Shown: piece by piece, positions 23,108 to 30,919 of the stretch
How the letters are laid out: every line of letters begins with the position of its first letter
How positions within the stretch are numbered: position 1 is the stretch's first letter
NCBI GenBank assembly: GCA_900318175.1
Contig: ONJQ01000033.1
Location: forward strand, 1 to 38,907
Source of the DNA: an uncultured Bacteroidales bacterium
Lineage (GTDB): Bacteria; Bacteroidota; Bacteroidia; Bacteroidales; P3
Reading direction: 5' to 3'
DNA length: 38,907 bases
Notes under the pieces: generated by a model
Told to the model about the DNA's origin: nothing
The model's database searches: none
The model's input: only the letters and a program-made list of their open reading frames with translations
Position numbers and translations under genes: made by a program

Positions 23108-24859
23108 CTATGCCAGATTCATCGAGCGCTTGATGGCCTCAATCTTTCCATCCAGCGCGGAGTTCACTTGGTCGAAATCGGCCTTGCTGGCCAGGGAGCC
23201 TTTCACGCCGAAATAGAACTTGATCTTGGGTTCCGTGCCGCTGGGGCGCACAGTCACCTTGTTGCCCTTGTCCGTGAAGAACTGCAGCACATTGCTGGCA
23301 GGCAGGTCTATCCGCTCCTTCTTGCCGGTGGTGAGGTCGGTGCTCTCGTGCAGCTTGTAGTCCTTGATGCAGACCACCTTCTCGCCGTCAATCTCCTTGG
23401 GCGGGTTCTCGCGGTAGTCCTTCATCATCTGCTGGATTTCCTCAGCTCCGCTCTTGCCCTTGCGCACCACGCTCAGCAGACCCTCCTTATAGAAGCCGTA
23501 CTCGGTGTAGAGGTCCACCAGCACGTCGAAGAAGGTCTTGCCCTGCTCGGCAGCCCAGGCGGCAATCTCGGCAATCATCGAGCAGGCGGCCACAGCGTCC
23601 TTGTCGCGCACAAAGTCGCCAATCATGTAGCCGTAGCTCTCCTCACCGCCGCCAATGAAGACTTCCTTGCCTTCCAGCTCGCGGATTTTGTCGCCGATAA
23701 ACTTAAAGCCCGTCAGCACATCGTACACCTTTACGCCCACGCGCTTGGCTATGTCGGCGGGCAGCTCGCTGGTGACGATGGTCTTGACGATAAACTCCTT
23801 GCCGGTCAGGCGGCCGGTCTCTTTCCATTCTTTCAGCAGGTAGTAAATCAGCACACTCATGGTCTGGTTGCCGTTGAGCAGCATCCACTCGCCATCGGGG
23901 CGTTTCACCGCCACACCCACGCGGTCGGCGTCGGGGTCGCTGGCAAAGACGATGTCGGCGTCAATCTCCTTGGCCAGGTCAACAGCCATCTTCATGGCTG
24001 CCCGCTCCTCGGGATTGGGGCTCGGCGTGGTAGGGAAGTTGCCGTCGGGTGTCGCCTGTTCCTTCACCACGTTCACATTGGTGAAGCCCAGCTTCTCCAG
24101 CATGCGCGGAATCAGGGTGATGCCCGTGCCGTGCAACGGTGTGTAGACAATCTTCAGGTCGTGGTGTTTCTTAATCAGCTCTGGATGCAGGGAGTTCTGT
24201 TCCACACGGTCTAAATAGACGCTGTCCACATTCTCCCCGATAATCTCGATGTTGGCCTCGCCACCCGTCATCTTCACATCATCCAATCCTTTAATCTTCA
24301 GCACCTCGTCAATCACATTCGTGTCGTGGGGGGCCACCAGCTGGCAGCCGTCGTCCCAGTAGGCCTTGTAGCCGTTGTATTCCTTGGGGTTGTGGCTGGC
24401 CGTCACCATGACACCCGTCTGGCAGCCGAAATGGCGCACGGCAAACGAAAGCTCGGGAGTGGGACGCAGGGCCTCGAACAGGTATACGTGGAAGCCGTTT
24501 GCGGCCAACACATTGGCGGTAATCTCGGCAAACTCGCGACTGTGGTTGCGGCTGTCGTGACTCACAGCGGCCTTGATGGGATTGGCCGTGGGGAAGCACT
24601 TCTTCACATAGTTGGCCAAGCCCTGTGTGGCCATGGCCACCGTGTACTTGTTCATGCGGTTGGTGCCCACGCCCATAATGCCGCGCAGACCGCCCGTGCC
24701 AAACTCCAGATTGCGGTAGAAACTCTCGTTCAACTCATTCGGGTTGTCCATCATGTCGCGGATAGCCTGCTTTGTTTCCTCGTCGTACTGGCCGTTCAAC
24801 CAAGTCATAACGTTTTCTTTTGCCGAAGCATCGATGTTCAGATTCTCGATATTCTTCAT
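23108..24859 (-). CDS. phosphoglucomutase/phosphomannomutase (alpha-D-phosphohexomutase)
   Basis: The 583-residue enzyme moves phosphate between C1 and C6 of a hexose. It has all four family motifs: GTGGLRGIMG, the phosphoserine loop TASHNPKEYNGYK, the metal loop DPDADRVG, the sugar loop GGEESYG and the phosphate-binding RPSGTEPK. Its size fits the long bacterial PgcA/PGM-like subgroup, so glucose is the likelier substrate, with mannose possible. It sits alone behind its own promoter and links to pgi functionally through glucose 6-phosphate. Confidence 0.94.
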   Translation of the reverse strand: MKNIENLNIDASAKENVMTWLNGQYDEETKQAIRDMMDNPNELNESFYRNLEFGTGGLRGIMGVGTNRMNKYTVAMATQGLANYVKKCFPTANPIKAAVSHDSRNHSREFAEITANVLAANGFHVYLFEALRPTPELSFAVRHFGCQTGVMVTASHNPKEYNGYKAYWDDGCQLVAPHDTNVIDEVLKIKGLDDVKMTGGEANIEIIGENVDSVYLDRVEQNSLHPELIKKHHDLKIVYTPLHGTGITLIPRMLEKLGFTNVNVVKEQATPDGNFPTTPSPNPEERAAMKMAVDLAKEIDADIVFASDPDADRVGVAVKRPDGEWMLLNGNQTMSVLIYYLLKEWKETGRLTGKEFIVKTIVTSELPADIAKRVGVKVYDVLTGFKFIGDKIRELEGKEVFIGGGEESYGYMIGDFVRDKDAVAACSMIAEIAAWAAEQGKTFFDVLVDLYTEYGFYKEGLLSVVRKGKSGAEEIQQMMKDYRENPPKEIDGEKVVCIKDYKLHESTDLTTGKKERIDLPASNVLQFFTDKGNKVTVRPSGTEPKIKFYFGVKGSLASKADFDQVNSALDGKIEAIKRSMNLA

Positions 24860-24906
24860 AGTCGGGTCCTTTCTGTATGGTGAAACAATTCAAATAAATC
24901 AGTCTG

Positions 24907-24937
24907 CAAAGATACACATTATTTTTGAATTAGCAGA
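24907..24937 (-). promoter_or_regulatory. phosphohexomutase promoter
   Basis: On the minus strand TCTG (24937-24934), 19 bp, then TATCTTTG (24914-24907) followed by C. The spacer shares TAATTCAAAAA and GTG with other promoters in this window. Confidence 0.6.
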
Positions 24938-25590
24938 ATAATTCTCCGACTATAAGAAGGTTTCACCGGCAAACAGACGGGCAAACGAGAGATAAAAGGA
25001 GCTTTTTGCACCGTTGCGCGTTGCCCCTTGCCGGAGCTTCCCCGGCATTACTCGCGTCCGACGAAGAGCAGATGAAGGTCCGCACTGCCTTCGCTGTGCC
25101 TTCGCTTAAGGCCCGCTTCTATAAGCGGCCCTGCAGCTTCCCCAAAAGGGCTCTTCAACGTGGTTAGGAACGCCCCGCGCTACAGCTATTGTGCCACAGT
25201 TCCATTCCCCTAAAATGAAGAACCCCAAAATAAGGTTCCCGAACTGTAGCATCCGTAGGGTATCGATAGCTGAACAACGTGAAAGCGGAGAAGTCAACGC
25301 TCTCAAAACAAAATACTATAACCCTTATATATTTTCTATTTTATTTCTATTTTGTTTCTCCTTACTTTCTATTTTATTTAGCTAACCTAAATAAACGGTA
25401 AAGTAAAGCTAAACAAAAGGTAAACTAAAGGAAGGATAAAAGGCTCTTCTGCAATGAGTTTTCCAGGGGCTATACGTGACCCTAAAAAGTTCCGCACGTT
25501 CACCCTCGACGGTGGCTGCTTTTCCCCTCGAGCTTGATGAGCGTACCCAACCCCACCTATCAAATTGGGAAAAACCTTTTTGAATTATTA
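24938..25590. other. gene-poor region at the left edge of the accessory island
   Basis: I see no convincing gene. The first half is GC-rich with many short repeats (CTTCCCC, GCCTTCGCT/GCCTTCGCTT). The second half switches to AT-rich sequence. A 66-codon minus-strand frame at 25106-25306 is open but has no coding look. The pyrimidine/purine switch at 25320-25440 is listed separately. Confidence 0.5.
25361..25408. repeat. AT-rich inverted repeat at a pyrimidine/purine switch
   Basis: TTTATTTAG (25373-25381) and CTAAATAAA (25387-25395) are perfect arms around CTAAC, flanked by CTTACTTT and AAAGTAAAG. To the left about 70 nt are almost pure T/C/A runs such as TTTCTATTTTATTT; to the right come repeats of GGTAAAGTAAAG and GGTAAACTAAAG. 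It is possibly a transcription stop or an element boundary. Confidence 0.55.
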
Positions 25591-25622
25591 TTTGGCTGTA
25601 TCAGAAATGTGTCGTACTTTTG
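25591..25622 (+). promoter_or_regulatory. promoter of the accessory island
   Basis: TTTG (25591-25594), 20 bp, TACTTTTG (25615-25622) followed by CAAA. It lies 56 nt before the first island gene. Both halves and CAGAAA in the spacer recur at the promoter at 38231-38262. Confidence 0.7.
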
Positions 25623-25677
25623 CAAATCGAAAAAGGTCTAAATAACAATTTTTAAACAAATACAAACACTTAATACT

Positions 25678-26832
25678 ATGTTAACTAGTGTCATTGAAAG
25701 GAGAAATGTCGAGTATGCACCTCTCATTGAAACATTCAAGAAAGAGGTTGCAGGGTTAAACATTAACGGTATTACGGGACCACACTTCCCCGCTATTGGC
25801 GAATGTTATGCTGAGTCAAAATATAAGTTTGCGTTCTGCGGAATGGAAACATATGGATGGTATTCGTTGGAATCCATGTTGCCTATGGATAATATTGAAT
25901 ATTTGCGAGAGATTGACAAATGTATTGATAATTTTGAATATTTGGGATGGGCGACAAACTATCATGCAACATTTTGGGGATTTGTACTAAAATTTTTCTC
26001 CAAGTTTTTCAATGTTGATTTTAACAGAATGAGAAACATTGATGATGCGGATGAAGATATAAAGTCTATAATGAAAAGTTTTATTTGGGCTAACGCTAAT
26101 GCCATTGAGCGGTTTGGTGTTTCAAGCGAAAGTCAAGGTGCAAACTATGATAATTGGGCTAAAGTGAAAAATGCGAGTAAATCATTTGATGACATTAACC
26201 ATATTCTTAATGCTTGTGCCCCTCGTGTGGTTTTTATAATCTACAGAAATGTGGATGAGAAATACTATTTAAATGACAGTTCATTAAGCGAAATATATGG
26301 TGTAGATGAATCTAATAGATTAAATGTATTGAGGTTGAGAAACGATGAATTGATGTATGATTATCTCTATCTGAGGAATTCTAACACTCACATATTTAAA
26401 ATGCCTCACCCAACATGGATGGGTCGATTTAGTGGAATTGGGATAGATCGGTTTGTTGATTCTCTTATAGCTGACATAAAGACTTATCAGGTGTGGGATA
26501 CATACCCTGCTTCACAGAAGGAATGGAAAATAGATAATAAACAAGAAATAGATAAATCATCCAGAGAAAACAAATTTAGAATTGTTGCATCTATTGCTCA
26601 CTCCCTTGTGCAGAATTCAGCGGTAATGTGTGGTCAAGATCTCGCATCAATATTTAACATGAATGGTATTTTTGCACAAAATGGAACACCCTATGCAGAA
26701 GATAGTGGTAGAGGCATATATAAATTAATTTCGTCAGCATGGGCTTACTATCATGAAAAAGGAGATTATCAAACAGCCTATGACATAGCACGAAGCTATG
26801 TCAACAAGAATGGGGAATATGCATACGAGTAG
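25678..26832 (+). CDS. uracil-DNA-glycosylase-fold-like protein with C-terminal extension
   Basis: I do not know a named family for this 384-residue protein. It has two marks of the UDG superfamily: an early strand-loop KFAFCGMETYGWYS (about 50-63), matching the G-x-E-x-x-G type motif A, and a late HIFKMPHPTWMGRF (about 235-248), in the place of the HPS/HPT-type motif B. Between them are SFIWANANAIERFG and APRVVFIIYRNVDEKYY. The last 100 residues form a separate helical piece (SSRENKFRIVASIAHSLVQN, then GRGIYKLISSAWAYYHEKGD, ending NKNGEYAYE), perhaps a DNA-binding or adaptor domain. Catalytic activity is not shown by these motifs. The gene is AT-rich and first in the island. Confidence 0.6.
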   Translation: MLTSVIERRNVEYAPLIETFKKEVAGLNINGITGPHFPAIGECYAESKYKFAFCGMETYGWYSLESMLPMDNIEYLREIDKCIDNFEYLGWATNYHATFWGFVLKFFSKFFNVDFNRMRNIDDADEDIKSIMKSFIWANANAIERFGVSSESQGANYDNWAKVKNASKSFDDINHILNACAPRVVFIIYRNVDEKYYLNDSSLSEIYGVDESNRLNVLRLRNDELMYDYLYLRNSNTHIFKMPHPTWMGRFSGIGIDRFVDSLIADIKTYQVWDTYPASQKEWKIDNKQEIDKSSRENKFRIVASIAHSLVQNSAVMCGQDLASIFNMNGIFAQNGTPYAEDSGRGIYKLISSAWAYYHEKGDYQTAYDIARSYVNKNGEYAYE

Positions 26833-26919
26833 TTAAATCGCAGAATTATTCCAAAAGTGTGTCATGCTTTGGCACACCTTTGTTGTATTTTTGCAGTCGA
26901 AAATAAATAGATAAACATC

Positions 26920-27483
26920 ATGAAAGATTACATGAAACCTTTTGACTGCGATCTGAAACATTATGAAGCATGTCTTGCCACACGCGATTTCTGGGACGAC
27001 TGTGGCCATGAGTGGAATTATAAAACATTGGATGAAAAATTAGTGATTCTTGGTGGCTTTGTACAAAGGGGAGGAAGCCTAAAGCGGGTTATTAAACGCT
27101 ACGCCGAGGACCGAAGTGAGATTTACCGATGCCGTATCCATTGGGTTATCTTCACCTACATCTGGCGGATGATAATGGGGAAAGAACCGATGAGCAACTT
27201 CAACCCGATGTCAAGTAGAATCAAGTGCCTCGATAATGATGAACTAATCAAGCTTTTGTCAGAAGAACTGAAGAAATGTGTAAAACAAACATGCGATACC
27301 CGGTATAATCGTTTTGGCGAACATGAAATATACACATGTTGGATTGTGTCAGACGAGTATCAGTACGACGATACCGCACTTGACAAGATTGAGCGCAAAC
27401 ATTGGCGTTCCCATCCCGACGAACCTTTTTCCATTTATTTGGACAAGGCAAAACGTTGGGACTGGATGAAATGCCTGTTTTGA
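26920..27483 (+). CDS. hypothetical protein of the accessory island
   Basis: This 187-residue protein is unrecognised. It opens MKDYMKPFDCDLKHYEACLA and has GHEWNYKTLDEKLVILGGFV. It is rich in Trp, Tyr and charged residues (RIHWVIFTYIWRMIMGKEPM, DTALDKIERKHWRSHPDEPF) and has several cysteines without a clear CxxC pattern. No signal peptide or certain membrane segment is seen. It has its own TATTTTTG -7-like box about 26887-26894 and lies 87 nt after the first island gene, so co-expression is probable but not certain. Confidence 0.65.
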   Translation: MKDYMKPFDCDLKHYEACLATRDFWDDCGHEWNYKTLDEKLVILGGFVQRGGSLKRVIKRYAEDRSEIYRCRIHWVIFTYIWRMIMGKEPMSNFNPMSSRIKCLDNDELIKLLSEELKKCVKQTCDTRYNRFGEHEIYTCWIVSDEYQYDDTALDKIERKHWRSHPDEPFSIYLDKAKRWDWMKCLF

Positions 27484-27547
27484 ATAAGGGCTGACAAACA
27501 ATATTTTATTACACTTTTCGTTAATCATATAATTAATACACAAAAAA

Positions 27548-28351
27548 ATGAGTACTTCAAATTACCCTACTGACAAAAAATATAAGGATTGGGAAGAATT
27601 GAAAGAAGCCAATCCTTGGAAAGAGATATTCGACCCCAAAGAAGAAGAAAAAGTGCTTCTACAACGTGTTCTCAACGAAGAAGAGTTTATATACTCTAAA
27701 GATGTAGAAATTATTGATGATTTTAATAAAAAAGTTCAACCTAAAGGGATAGACAATGTGTTCGTTACTTCGTTGTTACCAAAACCCTATAGGGGAAATC
27801 TCAAAGACCCCAAACTCGTCATATTGAGTTTGAATCCTAGTTATAAAGAACGTGTTAAGAAAACAATGTTCAAAATGCTCAAGCCAGAGTGTCAGTTGAG
27901 ATTCATCGAATTGGCTAAAAAGAATGCTTTGTTGGAAGATGATTGTTGTATTATATCCGACGATGTGGACGTTGTTACAGATAATGGTTATTGGTTAGAT
28001 AAGCTATCCGGTCTTATTAGTGAGCAAGGGGTAGATGCCTCAAAAATAGGATTAATACAGTTTATTCCATACGCGTCAGAACATTTTGATTCTAATTCGT
28101 GGCCAAAAAACGCAGAACTTGAGACCCCAAAATTCTCTGTGGAAATAATCCGTCGTCTGTTGTACAAAGATAAATCAACGTTGTTTCTTGTGATGCGGGC
28201 AAAAAAGCGATGGGAGGAACTATTTAGGAAACATAATATTGAAATAGACAAGCAAAGATTTTTATACAATGACAATCCAATTTGTCAAAAAATATCTCCT
28301 GATAATTTAAAAGAACAATACAAAGAAATAGTAAAGGCATTTAATAAGTGA
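27548..28351 (+). CDS. second uracil-DNA-glycosylase-fold-like protein
   Basis: The 267-residue protein starts MSTSNYPTDKKYKDWEELKE. After a polar N-terminal 85 residues it has LKDPKLVILSLNPSYKERVK, the strand-loop shape of UDG-superfamily motif A (x-x-G/N-P-x). Next are GLIQFIPYASEHFDSNSW and STLFLVMRAKKRWEELFRKH, matching the later core strands. It differs clearly from the first island protein, so the two are not recent duplicates. It has no visible HPS motif, so activity is doubtful. The gene is AT-rich and is followed 14 nt later by a zinc-ribbon gene. Function is unknown; nucleic-acid binding is inference. Confidence 0.55.
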   Translation: MSTSNYPTDKKYKDWEELKEANPWKEIFDPKEEEKVLLQRVLNEEEFIYSKDVEIIDDFNKKVQPKGIDNVFVTSLLPKPYRGNLKDPKLVILSLNPSYKERVKKTMFKMLKPECQLRFIELAKKNALLEDDCCIISDDVDVVTDNGYWLDKLSGLISEQGVDASKIGLIQFIPYASEHFDSNSWPKNAELETPKFSVEIIRRLLYKDKSTLFLVMRAKKRWEELFRKHNIEIDKQRFLYNDNPICQKISPDNLKEQYKEIVKAFNK

Positions 28352-28365
28352 CCTATAGCATTATT

Positions 28366-28629
28366 ATGGGATACTGCTATAAACTGAGATGCCCCAAATG
28401 CACTCACGAGTTTGAATGGCGTGAGGGTTCTGGGAAGGAGTTTGATGTTTTGCATTGCGACAAATGTGGTAAAGAACTGCTGACAACTGACCGCTATCTT
28501 GAGTATTGCAACATTAAATGTGAATGTGGCGGGTACTTCGACAAAGAAGTGCCAATTATTTGTCCAAATTGCGGTGTTGAAATTGAGCGTCCAAGGCCAT
28601 ATGTCATCGATGCTACGGAGTGGATATGA
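28366..28629 (+). CDS. zinc-ribbon protein
   Basis: The 87-residue product from ATG 28366 reads MGYCYKLRCPKCTHEFEWRE and has CPKC, CDKC, CECGG and CPNC. These give two zinc-binding knuckle pairs spread through the chain. A GTG start at 28348, directly after the previous stop, would add six residues. Zinc ribbons of this size bind nucleic acid or protein partners; nothing more can be said. It sits between the second UDG-like gene (14 nt) and the RhuM-Fic gene (45 nt). Confidence 0.7.
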   Translation: MGYCYKLRCPKCTHEFEWREGSGKEFDVLHCDKCGKELLTTDRYLEYCNIKCECGGYFDKEVPIICPNCGVEIERPRPYVIDATEWI

Positions 28630-28674
28630 AAAAACACATATGCAATAAAATGATACAATTGACGTTATAGAAAT

Positions 28675-29676
28675 ATGGAGAACGTTAATGACAAGATAAT
28701 TATCTACCAGTCTGCCGACGGCAACACACAGATTGACGTGAGGTTGGAGAATGAGACGGTTTGGTTGACTGCCAATCAAATGGCTTTGTTATTTGATAGG
28801 GATGATAAGACCATCCGGAAACATATTAGCAATGCCATCAAAGAAGAGCTGTCAGATACAGTGGTTGTCGCAAAATTTGCGACAACCACTCCGCATGGTG
28901 CAATAGATGGCAAGTCTCAGACCCATCTTGTTAGTTATTATAATCTTGACGTAATAATCTCAGTAGGATATAGGGTTAAATCAAAGCGAGGTGTTGATTT
29001 TCGCCGTTGGGCCAACCGTGTGTTGAAGGAGTATCTTGTAAAGGGCTATGCCGTAAACGAGCGGATACACAAAGAGCAGATTGGAGAATTGCGTCAGCTG
29101 GTGGGGATGCTCGGACGGACTATACAGAACCAGCCGTTGCTCTCGAATGACGAGACCAACGCGCTCTTCAACGTGGTGACTGACTACACCTACGCCCTCG
29201 ACACTCTCGACAGCTACGACTACCAACGGCTCACCGTAAGCGACACCACCAAAGAGGCGGCTTTCCATGCTACCTACGACAACGCCATGCAGGCTATCCT
29301 CTCGCTGAAAGAACGGTTTGGCGAGAGTGCCTTGTTCGGCAACGAGAAGGATGAGTCATTCAAGAGCTCTATCGGGCAGATATACCAGACCTTTGACGGA
29401 GTGGAGCTGTATCCAAGTACCGAGGAGAAGGCCGCCATGTTGCTATATCTTGTCACCAAGAACCACTCCTTCAGCGACGGCAACAAACGCATTGCCGCCA
29501 CCCTGTTCCTGTGGTTTCTGAATAACAACCGTATCCTATACCGCGAGGATGGGAGCAAACGCATTGCCGACAACACCCTTGTGGCTCTCACACTGATGAT
29601 TGCCGAGAGCCGTCCCGAAGAGAAAGACGTTATGGTGAAAGTAGTAGTCAACTTAATCAATAAGAACAACTTATGA
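28675..29676 (+). CDS. RhuM-Fic/Doc fusion protein
   Basis: The 333-residue protein joins two known modules. The N-terminal RhuM-type domain (about 7-150) has VWLTANQMALLFDRDDKTIR, a helix-turn-helix-like start, then VAKFAT, YYNLDVIISVGYRVKSKRG and FRRWANRVLKEYLVKGYAVN. The C-terminal Fic/Doc domain (about 165-330) carries HSFSDGNKRIA at 264-274, the active loop with catalytic His; the NKR form resembles Doc, which phosphorylates EF-Tu, more than the NGR form of AMPylases. Fusions like this are common, poorly understood toxin-like proteins. A perfect 15-bp inverted repeat lies inside the coding sequence at 28860-28890. The end overlaps the WYL gene by 4 nt (ATGA). The 5' third is AT-rich and the rest GC-rich. 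Confidence 0.85.
   Translation: MENVNDKIIIYQSADGNTQIDVRLENETVWLTANQMALLFDRDDKTIRKHISNAIKEELSDTVVVAKFATTTPHGAIDGKSQTHLVSYYNLDVIISVGYRVKSKRGVDFRRWANRVLKEYLVKGYAVNERIHKEQIGELRQLVGMLGRTIQNQPLLSNDETNALFNVVTDYTYALDTLDSYDYQRLTVSDTTKEAAFHATYDNAMQAILSLKERFGESALFGNEKDESFKSSIGQIYQTFDGVELYPSTEEKAAMLLYLVTKNHSFSDGNKRIAATLFLWFLNNNRILYREDGSKRIADNTLVALTLMIAESRPEEKDVMVKVVVNLINKNNL
28860..28890. repeat. perfect 15-bp inverted repeat inside the RhuM-Fic gene
   Basis: AGTGGTTGTCGCAAA (28860-28874) and TTTGCGACAACCACT (28876-28890) are perfect arms around one base. It lies over the codons for the conserved VVAKFATT stretch. It could be an internal operator or an mRNA hairpin, or coincidence of coding. Confidence 0.7.
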
Positions 29677-30581
29677 CACCCTTGAAGAAATATATATGGC
29701 TTGTTGATACCGTAATGAAGGCGGGCAATGTGGGGTTGACGCTCCAGCAGATTGCCGATGCCTATTATTTCAATGACGATATTAATGGTGGTCGTCTTTA
29801 TTCTGACCGCACCTTCCATCGCCATCGTGAGGAGATAAAGGATATTTTCGGAATAGAAATTGAATGTTACGTGTCGGGCGGCGTGTACCGTTATCGTATA
29901 GCCGACAGCGGCAAGAACGGCTATTTCCGTCAGTGGATGCTCAACGCCATTGCCGTGAACCGGATTGTGATGGACAGCCAAGAGTTGGCACAGTATATCG
30001 CCATAGAAGAGAGTCGCACCGACCCACTGCCTGCCATACTCCAGGCCATGAAGGAGATGCGAATGATGAAGTTCGACTATGGCCCCTATTGGCGCGACAA
30101 TGTGACGCACTACACCGACTTCCGACCTCATGCCTTGAAGATGTTTGAACGTCGCTGGTATGTGGTCGGCAAGTACACTGAGGATATGCCGCATCATATC
30201 TTTGCGCTGGATAGGATTAGCAACATTGAAATCCAAGAGGAGGCATACACCAGAGACCCCGATTTCGACGTGGAGGAGATGTTTAAGGACAGCTATGGCA
30301 TCATTCTTAGGGAAGAGGTAGAGGTGGAGAGTGTCTGGATAAAAGTGGATGCTTTTCAGGCCAACTATCTGCGGTCGCTCCCGCTGCATCACTCCCAAAT
30401 AGAGCTGAAACGGAATGAGGAATACTCGGTCTTCTCGGTTCGTGTGCGTCCGACCTTTGACTTCCGGCAGCAATTGCTGTCGTTGGGCAGCAGGGTGGAA
30501 GTGCTAAAGCCTGAATCCTTAAGGGCAGAAATGAAAGAGGAAATTGCAGCCATGTTGTCTAAATACAGCCATAATGAATAA
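29673..30581 (+). CDS. WYL-domain transcriptional regulator
   Basis: The 302-residue protein has an N-terminal winged helix-turn-helix (MTPLKKYIWLVDTVMKAGNV, GLTLQQIADAY, RTFHRHREEIKDIFG). The WYL domain (about 125-200) contains ALKMFERRWYVVGKYTED and HIFALDRISNIEIQ. A C-terminal WCX-like segment ends EVLKPESLRAEMKEEIAAML. WYL proteins sense nucleic-acid or nucleotide ligands and often repress defence operons, for example BrxR and CapW. The 4-nt overlap with the RhuM-Fic gene suggests that it controls that gene or the whole island. It would fit as repressor at 25591 or 28860; that is inference. Confidence 0.88.
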   Translation: MTPLKKYIWLVDTVMKAGNVGLTLQQIADAYYFNDDINGGRLYSDRTFHRHREEIKDIFGIEIECYVSGGVYRYRIADSGKNGYFRQWMLNAIAVNRIVMDSQELAQYIAIEESRTDPLPAILQAMKEMRMMKFDYGPYWRDNVTHYTDFRPHALKMFERRWYVVGKYTEDMPHHIFALDRISNIEIQEEAYTRDPDFDVEEMFKDSYGIILREEVEVESVWIKVDAFQANYLRSLPLHHSQIELKRNEEYSVFSVRVRPTFDFRQQLLSLGSRVEVLKPESLRAEMKEEIAAMLSKYSHNE

Positions 30582-30919
30582 ACCCATAGCGTTCACAAAG
30601 AAGTAAATAACCATCACAAATATTGGAAAGTAACTACACAAAAACTCCGCACCGTCGTTGGTGGTGCAATGCCCGTCGCTGCGTATGTTTCAATCGTAGT
30701 TTGTTGTGTCGGATTTGCAATCATGAGCGGTCGAAAGATTTTTAATCCAATTTGCTATCAAAATGGCTTTTGGAAAAGTAAAAAAACAAAAACCACTATT
30801 GCAAAAGCGAACATTCCTTACTATTTAGGAAATAATTCCGCAAAAGTTATGACTTTTTCGGAATACATTCAAAAAAATCATATCTTTGCAGGGTAAGACA
30901 CCAGTAATGTAGGCTGCCG
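30582..30919. other. gene-poor right edge of the accessory island
   Basis: The 338-bp stretch has a possible 75-codon plus frame (30669-30896; MPVAAYVSIVVCCVGFAIMS start) with no recognised family and low-complexity Lys-rich middle, so I do not call it. It contains an inverted repeat at 30835-30864 and a good plus-strand -7 box at 30881-30888 pointing toward the 3' end of dusB. Confidence 0.5.
30835..30888 (+). promoter_or_regulatory. inverted repeat plus outward promoter antisense to dusB
   Basis: ATTCCG-C-AAAAGT and ACTTTT-T-CGGAAT form a 13-bp stem with one mismatch and a 4-nt loop (30835-30864). TATCTTTG with C after it (30881-30888) stands 21 bp after TTTC. It would give a transcript running antisense into dusB. 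Confidence 0.4.

Noticed and set aside
25106-25306. 66-codon minus-strand ORF
   Set aside because: It lies in a repeat-rich gene-poor region with no start signal or family.
25320-25440. CRISPR-like or iteron origin array
   Set aside because: The repeats are short, overlapping and irregular with no spacers and no replication gene nearby.
29274-30473. 399-codon open frame on the minus strand
   Set aside because: It is antisense to the RhuM-Fic and WYL genes and unrecognisable.
30669-30896. 75-codon plus-strand ORF at the right edge of the island
   Set aside because: It has no Shine-Dalgarno site, no promoter and no family, and it covers an inverted repeat and an outward -7 box that explain the sequence better.
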